DNA of 64,000 bases. Origin: Acidimicrobiia bacterium (GTDB lineage: Bacteria > Actinomycetota > Acidimicrobiia > IMCC26256 > JAOSJL01). The position numbers were made by a program, and so were the translations under genes. How positions within the stretch are numbered: the first letter of the stretch is position 1; every line of letters starts with the position of its first letter. Location: positions 434,001-498,000 of the forward strand of contig JAOSJL010000001.1 in NCBI GenBank assembly GCA_027494115.1, written 5' to 3'. Under the pieces are notes generated by a model. The model saw only the letters and a program-made list of their open reading frames with translations. It ran no database searches and was not told the DNA's origin. Shown in pieces: positions 48,360 through 57,083 of this stretch.

Positions 48360-50399
48360 ATGTCGGGACGCAGACGCAGACTGATGGCGGCGGCCGTTGC
48401 CGGTCTGCTCGTCGGCGCCGCGGCATGTGGCGCCAACGGAGGGTCGGACGGAGGTTCCGCCGACGGAGCGATCTGGGTCCAGCCCGGTGCCACCAAGGGT
48501 GACGGGAGTGAGGAGCGACCGTTCGGCTCGCTGGTGCAGGCCCGCGATGCGGCACGCGACCGCGCCGAGAACGTCGACGGCGACGTCACGATCCACCTGA
48601 TGGACGGCACCCACCTGCTGTCGAAACCACTCACGCTCGGCCCCGAGGACTCGGGGCGGAACGGGCACGAGATCGTGTGGAAGGCGACCGAGGGAGCGGA
48701 TCCCGTCGTCAGCGGCGGGATCACGGTCGCCGACTGGACGGCTCCCGCCGACGGGTCCGACGTGTGGACGGCCTCGGTGCCCGCCGACATCGAGGCCCGC
48801 CAGCTCTACGTGGACGGCAAGCGGGCCCAGCTCGCCCAGGGTCGGCCGCCCACCACCCTGACCCCGACGGCCGAGGGATACACGGCCGGCGACACGACGC
48901 TGGCCACCTGGACGAACCCCGAGGACATCGAATTCGTCTACCCGAGCGGACCGTCCAACTGGACGGAGACCCGATGTCGGGTCGCGGGCATCAGTGGAAC
49001 GGCGGTCACGATGGTCCAGCCATGCTTTGACAACAGCAGCAAGCGCGCCGACGGGAAGACGCTCGCCGTATCCGGATTCGGTCAGAGCCTGCGCCCGCCC
49101 AGCGTGATCGCCAACGCCCGGGAGCTCCTGACCGAACCCGGGCAGTGGTACCTCGACTCGGCCGCCGACAGGTTGTACTACTCCCCCGTCGACGGGCAGG
49201 ACATGGCCACGGTGGAGGTGGTCCTTCCCGTGCTCGAGACGCTGGTGCAGGGAACCGGTACCGCCGACGAGCCGCTGACCGGCGTCCGCTTCGAGGGCAT
49301 CACGTTCTCCTACGCCGGATGGAACGAGCCGAGCGGGCCTGACGGCTATTCGCCGATACAGGCCGGCGCGCGCCTCACCGGTACCGACGCGTGGAAGAAC
49401 CAGGGGGCGTGCGACGGGGGAGAATCCACGTGCCCGTACATGGCGTTCCCCCTCACACCGGGAAATGTGACGTTCACGTACGGCCAACACATCTCCTTCG
49501 TCGACAACACGTTCGAACACCTGGGCTCGGCCGGCCTCAATCTGGGCGTCGGCATCCAGGACTCGACTGTCTCGGGCAATCTCTTCCGCGACGTCTCCAG
49601 CAGCGGCCTGGTGGTCGGGACCGTCGACCAGCCCGAGGCCACCGACTCCGATCTGGTGTCGGGCATCGAGGTCGCCAACAACTATGTGACCGGCATCGCC
49701 GTGGAGTACCAGGACGCGCCGGGCGTGGTGGTCGGCTACACGCAGGCCGTCACCGTGCGCAACAACCAGATCGACGACGTTCCCTATTCGGGGCTCTCGA
49801 TCGGGTGGGGTGGCTGGGCCGAGCGATTCCCCGATCGCGACCCGCTTGCCACCAACGCCCGGGACAATCAGGTGGTCGACAACCTGGTGTTCGACCACAT
49901 GAAGGTGACGGTCGACGGTGGTGGCATCTACGCGAACGGAGTGCAAGGTTCGACCCTCGAGGACGGACTCGTCATCGAGGGCAATGTCGTGCTCCAACAG
50001 CACGACCTGAGCTGGGCGATCTACACCGACAACGGCGCCATGTACATGACCGTGCGCCGCAACGCCGTGTGGGACGCCGTCTACGTCCCCGAAGCGTCGG
50101 CCACCTTCTCGGGCCTCTCGCCCTACTTCTCGTTCGGCGGTTGTGGCGGTGGGCCGATCGCCTACAAGGACAACTACTCGGTCATGGACGACCCGTCGAA
50201 AGGCCTGATCTCCGCGTCGTCGTCGTGCGGCGGCCACCCGCTGGACGACGTCACAGTCGACGGAAACACGGTGTTGAAAGACCAGACCGAGATCCCCGCC
50301 GACCTGGTCGCGGCAGCCGGCCTCGAGGCGGAGTACCGATCGCGACTGGACCCGACGCCCGCCCCCAACGATCTACCGCCCTGGACGAAGTTGGGCTGA
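48360..50399 (+). CDS. Secreted right-handed beta-helix lipoprotein (GH141-like)
   Basis: 679 residues. Signal peptide and lipobox RRLMAAAVAGLLVGAAACG. After AIWVQPGATKGDGSEERPFG, typical of pectate-lyase-like folds, there is a jelly-roll insert and many short beta-helix turns (NNYVTGI, RNNQIDDVPYSGLSIGWGG, VTVDGGGIYANG, IEGNVVLQQ). The layout and motifs such as FEGITFSYAGWNEPSG match GH141-type or related polysaccharide-active proteins; the exact activity is uncertain. ATG at 48360. The partner SGNH lipoprotein gene is convergent downstream. Confidence 0.8.
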   Translation: MSGRRRRLMAAAVAGLLVGAAACGANGGSDGGSADGAIWVQPGATKGDGSEERPFGSLVQARDAARDRAENVDGDVTIHLMDGTHLLSKPLTLGPEDSGRNGHEIVWKATEGADPVVSGGITVADWTAPADGSDVWTASVPADIEARQLYVDGKRAQLAQGRPPTTLTPTAEGYTAGDTTLATWTNPEDIEFVYPSGPSNWTETRCRVAGISGTAVTMVQPCFDNSSKRADGKTLAVSGFGQSLRPPSVIANARELLTEPGQWYLDSAADRLYYSPVDGQDMATVEVVLPVLETLVQGTGTADEPLTGVRFEGITFSYAGWNEPSGPDGYSPIQAGARLTGTDAWKNQGACDGGESTCPYMAFPLTPGNVTFTYGQHISFVDNTFEHLGSAGLNLGVGIQDSTVSGNLFRDVSSSGLVVGTVDQPEATDSDLVSGIEVANNYVTGIAVEYQDAPGVVVGYTQAVTVRNNQIDDVPYSGLSIGWGGWAERFPDRDPLATNARDNQVVDNLVFDHMKVTVDGGGIYANGVQGSTLEDGLVIEGNVVLQQHDLSWAIYTDNGAMYMTVRRNAVWDAVYVPEASATFSGLSPYFSFGGCGGGPIAYKDNYSVMDDPSKGLISASSSCGGHPLDDVTVDGNTVLKDQTEIPADLVAAAGLEAEYRSRLDPTPAPNDLPPWTKLG

Positions 50400-50455
50400 C
50401 ACGTTGTCAAGCGGCACAGCCGACAGTCCCGCGGGACCGCCTGCTGTGGGAGACC

Positions 50456-51262
50456 TCAGGCGAGGAGGTCGCTGAGTACCGCCACCGTCCAGAAGGCCGC
50501 TCGTTGGGCACCCGCTTCGCTCATGTGGAGCATGTCGGCGGCACGCACGGTCTCGATGGCGCCGGCCTCGGGATCCCGAAGGTCGTCGGCGTAGCAGAGC
50601 GGCATGCTCTTCAGACCGCCACCGGGTTTCGCTATCCATACGATGCAGTCCTTCGAGGCGAGAGCCTCCCGCCAGTCGATCGTCGGACTCCCGTGTGCCG
50701 ACGCCGCGCCCGGGTAGTCCTCGGCCAGGGTGGTGCGGGTCACCGCGCCGGGGCTGAGTGGTCCGTACGGGGGCGGAATCACGGTCAGCGGCTGAGCGCC
50801 TGCCGCGACAATGTCCGCCACGATCAGGTCGTAGTTCTCCCACCAGGCGGCGAACCACTCCTCCGAGCCGTACTCGAGATCCTCGTATCCCGGCAGGATG
50901 TCCGCGAACCAGTGGTTCCCCGAGAACTCGACCACGACGTAGTCGGGTTCGAACTCCGCGAGATGCGCCTGAAGGATGTCGCGAGGTGCTGCGTCGAACC
51001 CGTAGGTCGTCAGGAGCCCCGCTCCGTTCTGCGACTTGTCGACGACGTCGACGGGCAGGACGTTGGCCTCGGCCTGCAAGGCGATCTCGGGCGCAGCCTG
51101 GCGCAACAGTGAGTCACCGAAGAGCAGGACCGTGACGTTGTCAGGACGCGACGCCACGCCCTGCACCGCCGGAACGGGGCGGGCGATGCCGCACGCTGCG
51201 CAGAGCAGGAGCACGGCAAGTGCGAGCGCCACGGGTCGGGCGCGACGTGTGAAACCCGGCAA
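50456..51262 (-). CDS. SGNH/GDSL hydrolase-like lipoprotein
   Basis: 268 residues. Signal peptide with lipobox ALAVLLLCAACG. Block I VLLFGDSLLRQAAP with catalytic Ser, Asn in VVVEFSGNHWF (block III), and Asp-x-x-His in ADMLHMSEAG. Likely an extracytoplasmic esterase that removes or transfers acyl groups on surface glycans. Convergent with the beta-helix protein. Confidence 0.83.
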   Translation of the reverse strand: MPGFTRRARPVALALAVLLLCAACGIARPVPAVQGVASRPDNVTVLLFGDSLLRQAAPEIALQAEANVLPVDVVDKSQNGAGLLTTYGFDAAPRDILQAHLAEFEPDYVVVEFSGNHWFADILPGYEDLEYGSEEWFAAWWENYDLIVADIVAAGAQPLTVIPPPYGPLSPGAVTRTTLAEDYPGAASAHGSPTIDWREALASKDCIVWIAKPGGGLKSMPLCYADDLRDPEAGAIETVRAADMLHMSEAGAQRAAFWTVAVLSDLLA

Positions 51263-51387
51263 GTCCCAGCCATCGACAGGGCCAGTCGGGGTCTTGAGTA
51301 CCCAGCAGCGTCAGCCGAAACCTCCCCGGACCTGCTGCCCCATTTGTGGTGCATAATGGTGAATCGCCCCGTTGCGGAGGCCTGACG

Positions 51388-52099
51388 ATGGAACCCCATC
51401 CGCCCGACACCCCACCACCGTGGGAACCACCGATCGCGAGTGACGACGACCCGCGGGCACCGACCTGGTCGGGGTCTCTCGAGCCGCCACTCGAAGATCC
51501 GCCTTTCGAAGATCCGCCATTCACAGATCCTCCCCGACGAACCGGTCCTGGAACCCTCGCGACCCGAACTCCGGCAGTGGCGCCGTTGGCCGTGGATCGT
51601 CGCCGTCTTTCTTCTCAGCATCGGAATGGTCGCCGGTGGCGCCTTCTCCTTCAGGATCAACGAGCGGGGCAGAGAATGGAAGGGGCGGGCACTGGCTGCA
51701 GAGTCCGAGAACCTCGATCTCAATGCTCAGCTGACGACGTCCGAAGAACACGTCGCAGGACTCGAAGGACGAGTCGAAGGCCTCGCCAGTGAGAAGGCAG
51801 CTCTGGAGGGCGAACGCGAAATCATCGAAGGTGAGCGCGACGCCGCCCGGGGGGAGCACGCCGCAGCCCGAGCAGAGCGGGCCATCGCCGCCGCCTTGGC
51901 GATTCTCGCGGCGGATGCAGCCGACAAGTCGCAGTTCTGCCTCGCGGACCTCGACACGCTGCTCAACGGAGTCCTCGATGCGTTCACCTACAACCGGAGC
52001 GTTTCGTACCTGATCCCGACGGCCCACGACGCGAGGGTGCACTGTGCAGCGGCCGACGAGAGCTACCTCGAGTTCACTCGGACCATTGAGGGGCCGTAG
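51388..52099 (+). CDS. Single-pass membrane protein with coiled coil (one frame break)
   Basis: 236 residues after removing one C near 51532. A Pro/Asp/Glu-rich cytoplasmic N-terminus (EPPLEDPPFEDPPFTDPP, repeated five-residue unit) precedes a membrane helix (WPWIVAVFLLSIGMVAGGA). A heptad-like coiled coil rich in Glu/Ala (about 80-150) and a C-terminal domain with two Cys (KSQFCLADL; RVHCAAADES) follow. ATG at 51388 preceded by GGAGG at 51376. No family recognised; the coiled coil and Cys pair suggest an extracellular structural or sensing role. Confidence 0.65.
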
Positions 52100-52128
52100 A
52101 TCCCTGTGCGCCGCGTCGTCGGGGACAA

Positions 52129-52631
52129 TCAGCTCTCGTTGATGCCGTCCTGGCCGACGACGAACCACGTGCCGCCGACACCCTGGCCGTTGGTGTCGCC
52201 CGGCGAGCTGTCGCCCGTGTACGTGTAGAGGGCAGACCCTTGTAGGTGACCTGGACGGATCCATCGGGGTTGTCGACGCTTCCGAAGTCGGCACCGCCCC
52301 ACGGCTCGGGCGCGTTGTTCCCGTTGTCGGCGAACGGTGGCCACGTCGAGGCGCAGGCGTCGACACACGTGGGCTCGCCGGCCGGCTGGTCGGGCGTGAA
52401 GGCGTAAAGGGTGAAGCCCTCACTCGTGGCGAGGATCTCACCGAACTCCGCGTTATCGGTGACTTCCACGGTGAGATCCGTGGGGTCGGTCGTTCCCGAA
52501 TCGGAGCCGACCGAGGTGGTCGTGGTGTCACCGCCACCACCGGTGTCGTCACCGCTGCTGTCATCGCTGCTGCATGCGGCGAACGTCACGAGTGCCACGA
52601 TGATCAGAATCAGAAACCTGTGTCGGCGCAT
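52129..52631 (-). CDS. Secreted lipoprotein, COG4315/PF03640 repeat (one frame break)
   Basis: 167 residues after restoring one G near 52228. Signal peptide and lipobox ALVTFAACSSDD, a Thr/Gly/Asp linker, and the family repeats EGFTLYAFTPDQPAGEPTCV and YKGSALYTYTGDSSPGD ending in GQGVGGTWFVVGQDG. Two Cys in TCVDACASTWPPF are conserved in the family. Function of the family is unknown (extracellular). ATG at 52631 with a TAGCCT -10 box at 52687-52692. Confidence 0.82.
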
Positions 52632-52686
52632 GCGCGCTCCTCCGGGTCGAACCTCTCCCCGCGATAGATCAGCGGGACTTCCGTTC

Positions 52687-52692
52687 AGGCTA
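52687..52692 (-). promoter_or_regulatory. -10 box (TAGCCT) of the PF03640 lipoprotein gene
   Basis: A minus-strand TAGCCT 56 bases before the ATG. The -35 position falls at the edge of the 15-bp repeat array. Confidence 0.35.
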
Positions 52693-52710
52693 GAACCCGG
52701 AACGCCCCCA

Positions 52711-52770
52711 CCGCGGTCATCAGCACCGGGGTCATCAGCACCGGGGTCATCAGCACCGCGGTCATCGGCC
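52711..52770. repeat. Four tandem 15-bp repeats
   Basis: Units of the form CCGnGGTCATCAGCA start at 52711, 52726, 52741 and 52756; the last diverges at its end. The array covers the last few codons of the DinB-like gene and the region just upstream of the lipoprotein promoter. Confidence 0.9.
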
Positions 52771-53456
52771 ACCGGAGTCGTCCTCGATCTGCTCCGCCGC
52801 GTAGCCGTACTCAGAGAACACCTCGAGATAGACCTCCGCATCACCGTCCCAGTCCAACTCGCGGATCTGGTCGACCGTGCGTCGACCGGTGAGCGCCCGA
52901 ATGGCCGCTATCGGATCCGCGCTCACGGTCGCGGCGGGTTCACCCTCACCCGCGAGATATTCGTCGCCGCCGGCGCGGATCCGCAGTGCCGGCCTGTTCG
53001 CCCCGGTGAGCCTCTTGCCGAGCGCGTCGGTGTAGTAGCGAAGCGTCGTGGCCACGGCGTCGTCGTCGACCACGACCTCCTCCCCAGTGCGAACCGCAGG
53101 TCGATTTCGTGGGTGTAGACGTCACCCACAGCGGGCCCGGCGGCCATCTCGAAGGGAAAACTCTCGAAGGCGCCGGTGAGAGCCGGTGCGTGCTCGGCCC
53201 ACTGGTCGAGCGTGAGCGCGATCGGCTGGTCGGCACGTTCGAAGACCTGGCGTGCCGTGTACGCGTCGGTTCCGACACCGTCGATGTTGCCGTCGGCCAC
53301 GTCCACGGTGATGGCCGACAGATGCGCCACGAGATCGGCGACCGACCACCCCGGGCACGCCGCCACAGGAGTGGCCAGGGCGTCGGCGTCGAGATCCCGC
53401 ACGAGCGCGTCCACACGTCGGCGCGAGCGGTCGTAGGCGTCGGCGTCGGTTCCCAT
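52762..53456 (-). CDS. Maleylpyruvate isomerase/DinB-like protein (one frame break)
   Basis: 231 residues after restoring one G in the minus-strand G4 run near 53088 (FALGEEVVVDDDAV). The N-terminal four-helix DinB-like domain has the metal-site pattern ACPGWSVADLVAHLSAI and DVYTHEIDLRFALG with His ligands. A C-terminal SCP2-like domain (ALRIRAGGDEYLAGEGEPA) follows. Family members are mycothiol-dependent or metal-dependent enzymes in actinobacteria; the specific substrate is unknown. Confidence 0.82.
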
Positions 53457-53584
53457 CGCAGGCTCCCTCTTCGCAGCTCGGGCTCCCTCGACGGTTTCGT
53501 CGCAGTCGTCGAGGTCGGCGCCCATTCGATCACAGCCGCGAACCCCGGGCTAGGGTCGATGTCGGGATCCCCGAGGGGGTACGC

Positions 53585-54475
53585 ATGCAGCACCGCACGG
53601 TCGATCTGCACGGTCACACGCTGAGCTACCGGATGGCGGGCAAGGGACCGTCGATCCTGCTGATCCACGGCATGGCCGGCAGCGAGGCCACCTGGGAGCC
53701 GATCATTCCCGCCCTCGCCGAGAACTTCACGGTCCTCGCCCCGGACCTCCCCGGCCACGGTGCGTCCGACAAGCCGGAAGGCGACTACTCGCTCGGCGCG
53801 TTCGCCAGCATCTTGAGAGACCTGCTCGACGCGCTCAACCTCAGATCCGCGACGCTCGTCGGCCAGTCACTCGGCGGCGGGATCGCCATGCAGTTCTCCT
53901 ACCAGTACCCCGAGCGCACCGACCGTCTCGTTCTCGTGGGCAGTGGAGGCCTCGGTGGGGAGGTGAGCCCGCTGCTCCGCCTGCTGGCGCTTCCGGGCTC
54001 CGAGTACGTCCTGCCTCTCATCTTCCCGAGTTTCGTGCGCACCGCCGGCGACCACGTGACGGAACTCCTCCACGGACTGGGCATGCGCGCGCCCTTCGCT
54101 GAGGAAGTGTGGCGCTCTTACGCGGGCCTCACCGATGCACAGACACGACGGGCTTTCATCCGCACACTGCGCGCGGTGATCGACCTGCACGGTCAGTCGG
54201 TGTCCGCCCTCGACAAGCTGCACCTCGCCTATGGCATGCCGGCCCTCATCGTGTGGGGCGAGAACGACACGATCATCCCCGTCGCCCACGCCCACGTCGC
54301 GCACGACGCCCTCCCGGGGAGTCGCCTGGAGATCTTCGAGGGTTGCAACCACTTCCCCCACACCGAGGAACCCGAGCACTTCGTGGAGGTGCTGACCTCG
54401 TTCATGAACGAGACGGTGCCGACAACGCGGGAGCTTCGGGCCCGCGCACGCCTCCGGGCTGCACACGCCGACTGA
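53585..54475 (+). CDS. Alpha/beta-hydrolase
   Basis: 296 residues. LLIHGMAGSEATWEPIIPAL with the oxyanion HG motif, nucleophile Ser in LVGQSLGGGIAMQF, catalytic Asp in VWGENDTIIP, His in CNHFPHTEEPEHF. No signal peptide; cytoplasmic esterase, lipase or haloperoxidase-like enzyme. Start ATG at 53585. Followed by a strong hairpin. Confidence 0.85.
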   Translation: MQHRTVDLHGHTLSYRMAGKGPSILLIHGMAGSEATWEPIIPALAENFTVLAPDLPGHGASDKPEGDYSLGAFASILRDLLDALNLRSATLVGQSLGGGIAMQFSYQYPERTDRLVLVGSGGLGGEVSPLLRLLALPGSEYVLPLIFPSFVRTAGDHVTELLHGLGMRAPFAEEVWRSYAGLTDAQTRRAFIRTLRAVIDLHGQSVSALDKLHLAYGMPALIVWGENDTIIPVAHAHVAHDALPGSRLEIFEGCNHFPHTEEPEHFVEVLTSFMNETVPTTRELRARARLRAAHAD

Positions 54476-54554
54476 CATCGTCGGGCCACGCGCGTCGCCG
54501 CGGCGGCGCGGACCGCGGCCTCCCTCACCTTGGCCCTCATCCCGGCGGCATGCA

Positions 54555-54583
54555 GCGGGGCGTGGCCACAGGCCACGCCCCGC
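54555..54583 (+). terminator. Perfect 13-bp hairpin, terminator-like
   Basis: GCGGGGCGTGGCC, loop ACA, GGCCACGCCCCGC. It lies 80 bases after the hydrolase stop and before the first beta-lactamase-like gene. No T run follows, so it would be a non-canonical GC-rich terminator or an mRNA-end stabiliser. Confidence 0.5.
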
Positions 54584-54589
54584 TCGCGC

Positions 54590-54625
54590 GGCACAACCGG
54601 TAGCCGACGAGGGGTAGTGTCTCGC
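54590..54625 (+). repeat. Remnant of a beta-lactamase-like 3' end plus promoter, matching 55830-55860
   Basis: The segment up to CGACGAGGGGTAGTGTCTCG closely matches the end of the first beta-lactamase-like gene and its following promoter at 55830-55860. It appears to be a relic of the tail of another copy upstream. It holds the TAGTGT -10 box at 54615-54620. Confidence 0.6.
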
Positions 54626-54665
54626 CGAGCGCAGAAGCGGACAAGCGGTGCGACGGGGGCCCAAA

Positions 54666-55853
54666 GTGCCGACACGAACGACGTGGACGCGACGCAGTGT
54701 GACCACACTCATCGGCGTGGCGACGCTCGCAGCGGCGTGCAGCAGCGGAACCGGCGACGCGGCATCGTCCGACGACACGTCGTCCGGAGACGCCCCGTCC
54801 GAGAAGTCGGTCGAGACCGCCGCCGTCTATCCCGACCCCGACTGGAACGAGATCACGCCGGAGGAAGCAGGCGTGGACCCGGTCGTCCTCCAGGAGATGG
54901 CCGACCTGGCACAGGCCGGCGGATCGAACTGCCTCGTTGTCACTCGCAACGGCGAACTCGTCGGCGAGTACTACTGGAACGGCACGGACGCGACAACGCC
55001 GCGTGAGCTCTTCTCGGCGACGAAGTCGATCACCTCCGCGCTCGTCGGCATCGCTTCGGACCGCGGCGAACTCGACATCGACGAACCGGCCTCGAAGTAC
55101 ATCACCGAATGGCAGGGCACCGACAGCGAAGACGTCACGATCCGCAACCTCCTCAGCAACGACTCAGGACGCGAGTGGGACTTCATCACGGACTATGTGG
55201 AGATGGGAATCCAGGCGCCCGACAAGACCCGGTTCTCCACCGACCTCGGCCAGCAGTTCGAGCCCGGCACCGAGTGGGAGTACAACAACGCTGCGATCCA
55301 GACCCTCGACGCGGTGCTCGAGGAGGCCACCGGAATGGATCCGGGCGACTACGCCGACAGGTATCTCTTCGAGCCCACGGGCATGGAGGCGACCTACGGA
55401 CACGACCCGGCGGGTAACGCCAACATGTTCTTCAACGTTCAAGCGTCGTGTCGCGACCTGGCGCGCTTCGGATACCTCTGGCTGCGCGACGGCGAATGGG
55501 CCGACGACGAGCAGGTCGTGTCGGCCGACTACGTCGAAGAATCAATCACTCCAACAGAGCTCAACTCGGCGTACGGATTCCTGTTCTGGCTGAACCGTCC
55601 CGGGCACTGGGTCAAGCCGAGCACACTCGCCGGCAAACCGGAGGGTGAGGGCGTCCCGATCGAGGGCGTTCCCGAGGACGCGTTCTTCGCCGAAGGGCTC
55701 GGTGGGCAGGTCAGCGTGGTCTACCCGTCAACTGGCATCGTGTTCACGCGCATGGCCCCAGGCGACCTCGAGAAAGCAGCGAACGCGCGCGACGCCGATG
55801 TCGTTCCCGAGCTCCAGCGCCTCGCGGCACAACTCGTACCCGACGAGGGGTAG
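54666..55853 (+). CDS. Serine hydrolase (beta-lactamase fold) lipoprotein, copy 1
   Basis: 395 residues. Lipobox IGVATLAAACSSG. Beta-lactamase/class C-type motifs: S-x-x-K in LFSATKSITSAL, Y-x-N in WEYNNAAIQ, third motif region FAEGLGGQVSVVYP. Extracytoplasmic esterase or peptidase rather than a true beta-lactamase (inferred from the family in lipoprotein context). GTG at 54666 was chosen by alignment with copy 2. First of three adjacent paralogues; about 145 bases at 55036-55180 are identical to copy 2. Confidence 0.85.
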   Translation: MPTRTTWTRRSVTTLIGVATLAAACSSGTGDAASSDDTSSGDAPSEKSVETAAVYPDPDWNEITPEEAGVDPVVLQEMADLAQAGGSNCLVVTRNGELVGEYYWNGTDATTPRELFSATKSITSALVGIASDRGELDIDEPASKYITEWQGTDSEDVTIRNLLSNDSGREWDFITDYVEMGIQAPDKTRFSTDLGQQFEPGTEWEYNNAAIQTLDAVLEEATGMDPGDYADRYLFEPTGMEATYGHDPAGNANMFFNVQASCRDLARFGYLWLRDGEWADDEQVVSADYVEESITPTELNSAYGFLFWLNRPGHWVKPSTLAGKPEGEGVPIEGVPEDAFFAEGLGGQVSVVYPSTGIVFTRMAPGDLEKAANARDADVVPELQRLAAQLVPDEG

Positions 55854-55856
55854 TGT
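55851..55856 (+). promoter_or_regulatory. -10 box (TAGTGT) of copy 2, overlapping the stop codon of copy 1
   Basis: The TAG stop of copy 1 is the first half of TAGTGT. The same box precedes copy 1 at 54615, so promoter and gene were duplicated as a unit. Confidence 0.45.
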
Positions 55857-55899
55857 CTCGCGAGCACAGAACCGGACAAGCGGTGCGGCGAGGCCCATA

Positions 55900-57078
55900 G
55901 TGCAAACACGAACGCGGCGGACACGACGCAGCGTGATCATGCTCGTCGGGTTGGCGATGGTCGCGGCCGCGTGCGGCAGCGGGAGCGACGACACGTCGAA
56001 CTCGTCCGGAGACATGCAGTCCGAGAAGCCCGTCGCCGAGCCTGTCGTGTATCCCGACCCCGATTGGATGGAGGTCGACCCCGAGAGTGTGGCTGTGGAC
56101 CCGGCCGTTCTCCAGGAGATGGCCGACCTCGCCGAGGCTGGTGGCTCCAACTGCCTCGTGGTCACCCGCGACGGCGAGCTCGTCGGCGAGTGGTACTGGA
56201 ACGGCACGGACGTGACGACCTCGGGCGAGCTCTTCTCAGCCACGAAGTCGGTCACCTCCGCGCTCGTCGGCATCGCTTCGGACCGCGGCGAACTCGACAT
56301 CGACGAACCGGCCTCGAAGTACATCACCGAATGGCAGGGCACCGACAGCGAAGACGTCACGATCCGCAACCTCCTCAGCAACGACTCAGGACGCGAGTGG
56401 AGCTTCGTCACCGACTATGTGGAAATGGCCGCCAAGGCGCCCGACAAGACGCAGTTCTCCATCGACCTCGGCCAGCAGTTCGAGCCGGGCACCGAGTGGG
56501 AGTACAACAACGCTGCGATCCAGACGCTCGATGCGGTGCTGGAGGAGGCGACCGGGATGGATCCGGGCGAGTACGCCCAGCAGTATCTGTTCGGGCCGAC
56601 CGGCATGGCGGCCGAGTACGGCCACGACGCTGCGGGTAACGCCATCACGTTCTTCAACGTGACGACGAACTGCCGGGATCTGGCGAAGTTCGGCTACCTC
56701 TGGATGCGCGACGGCGAGTGGGCCGACGGCGAGCAGATCGTGTCAGCCGACTACGTCCAGGAGTCGGTCACGCCGTCCACGGATCTCAACTCCGCCTACG
56801 GGTTCCTGTTCTGGCTGAATGCGCCGGGTCACTGGGTCGAGCCGAGCGGTCCCCAGGGCAAGGCGGAGGGAGACGGGGTCCGGAATCCCGATGTCCCTGA
56901 GGACGTGTTCCGGGCGTCGGGCCTCGGCGGACAGGTGAGCGTCGTGTATCCGTCGAGCGGCGTCGTGTTCTCGCGGATGGGCCCGTCGGATCAGCAGGAT
57001 GCCGGCGCCATCCCGGCAGACGACTTCATGCCGGCTCTCGAGGCCCTCGGGGCGGATCTGACCGACGGGAACGACTGA
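55900..57078 (+). CDS. Serine hydrolase (beta-lactamase fold) lipoprotein, copy 2
   Basis: 392 residues. Lipobox VGLAMVAAACGSG, S-x-x-K in LFSATKSVTSAL, Y-x-N in WEYNNAAIQTLD, RASGLGGQVSVVYPSSG. The GTG start at 55900 is forced because TAG stands upstream in frame at the place where copy 1 is still open. Strongly diverged N- and C-terminal parts contrast with a core identical to copy 1 at DNA level. Confidence 0.85.
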   Translation: MQTRTRRTRRSVIMLVGLAMVAAACGSGSDDTSNSSGDMQSEKPVAEPVVYPDPDWMEVDPESVAVDPAVLQEMADLAEAGGSNCLVVTRDGELVGEWYWNGTDVTTSGELFSATKSVTSALVGIASDRGELDIDEPASKYITEWQGTDSEDVTIRNLLSNDSGREWSFVTDYVEMAAKAPDKTQFSIDLGQQFEPGTEWEYNNAAIQTLDAVLEEATGMDPGEYAQQYLFGPTGMAAEYGHDAAGNAITFFNVTTNCRDLAKFGYLWMRDGEWADGEQIVSADYVQESVTPSTDLNSAYGFLFWLNAPGHWVEPSGPQGKAEGDGVRNPDVPEDVFRASGLGGQVSVVYPSSGVVFSRMGPSDQQDAGAIPADDFMPALEALGADLTDGND

Positions 57079-57083
57079 CAGTC

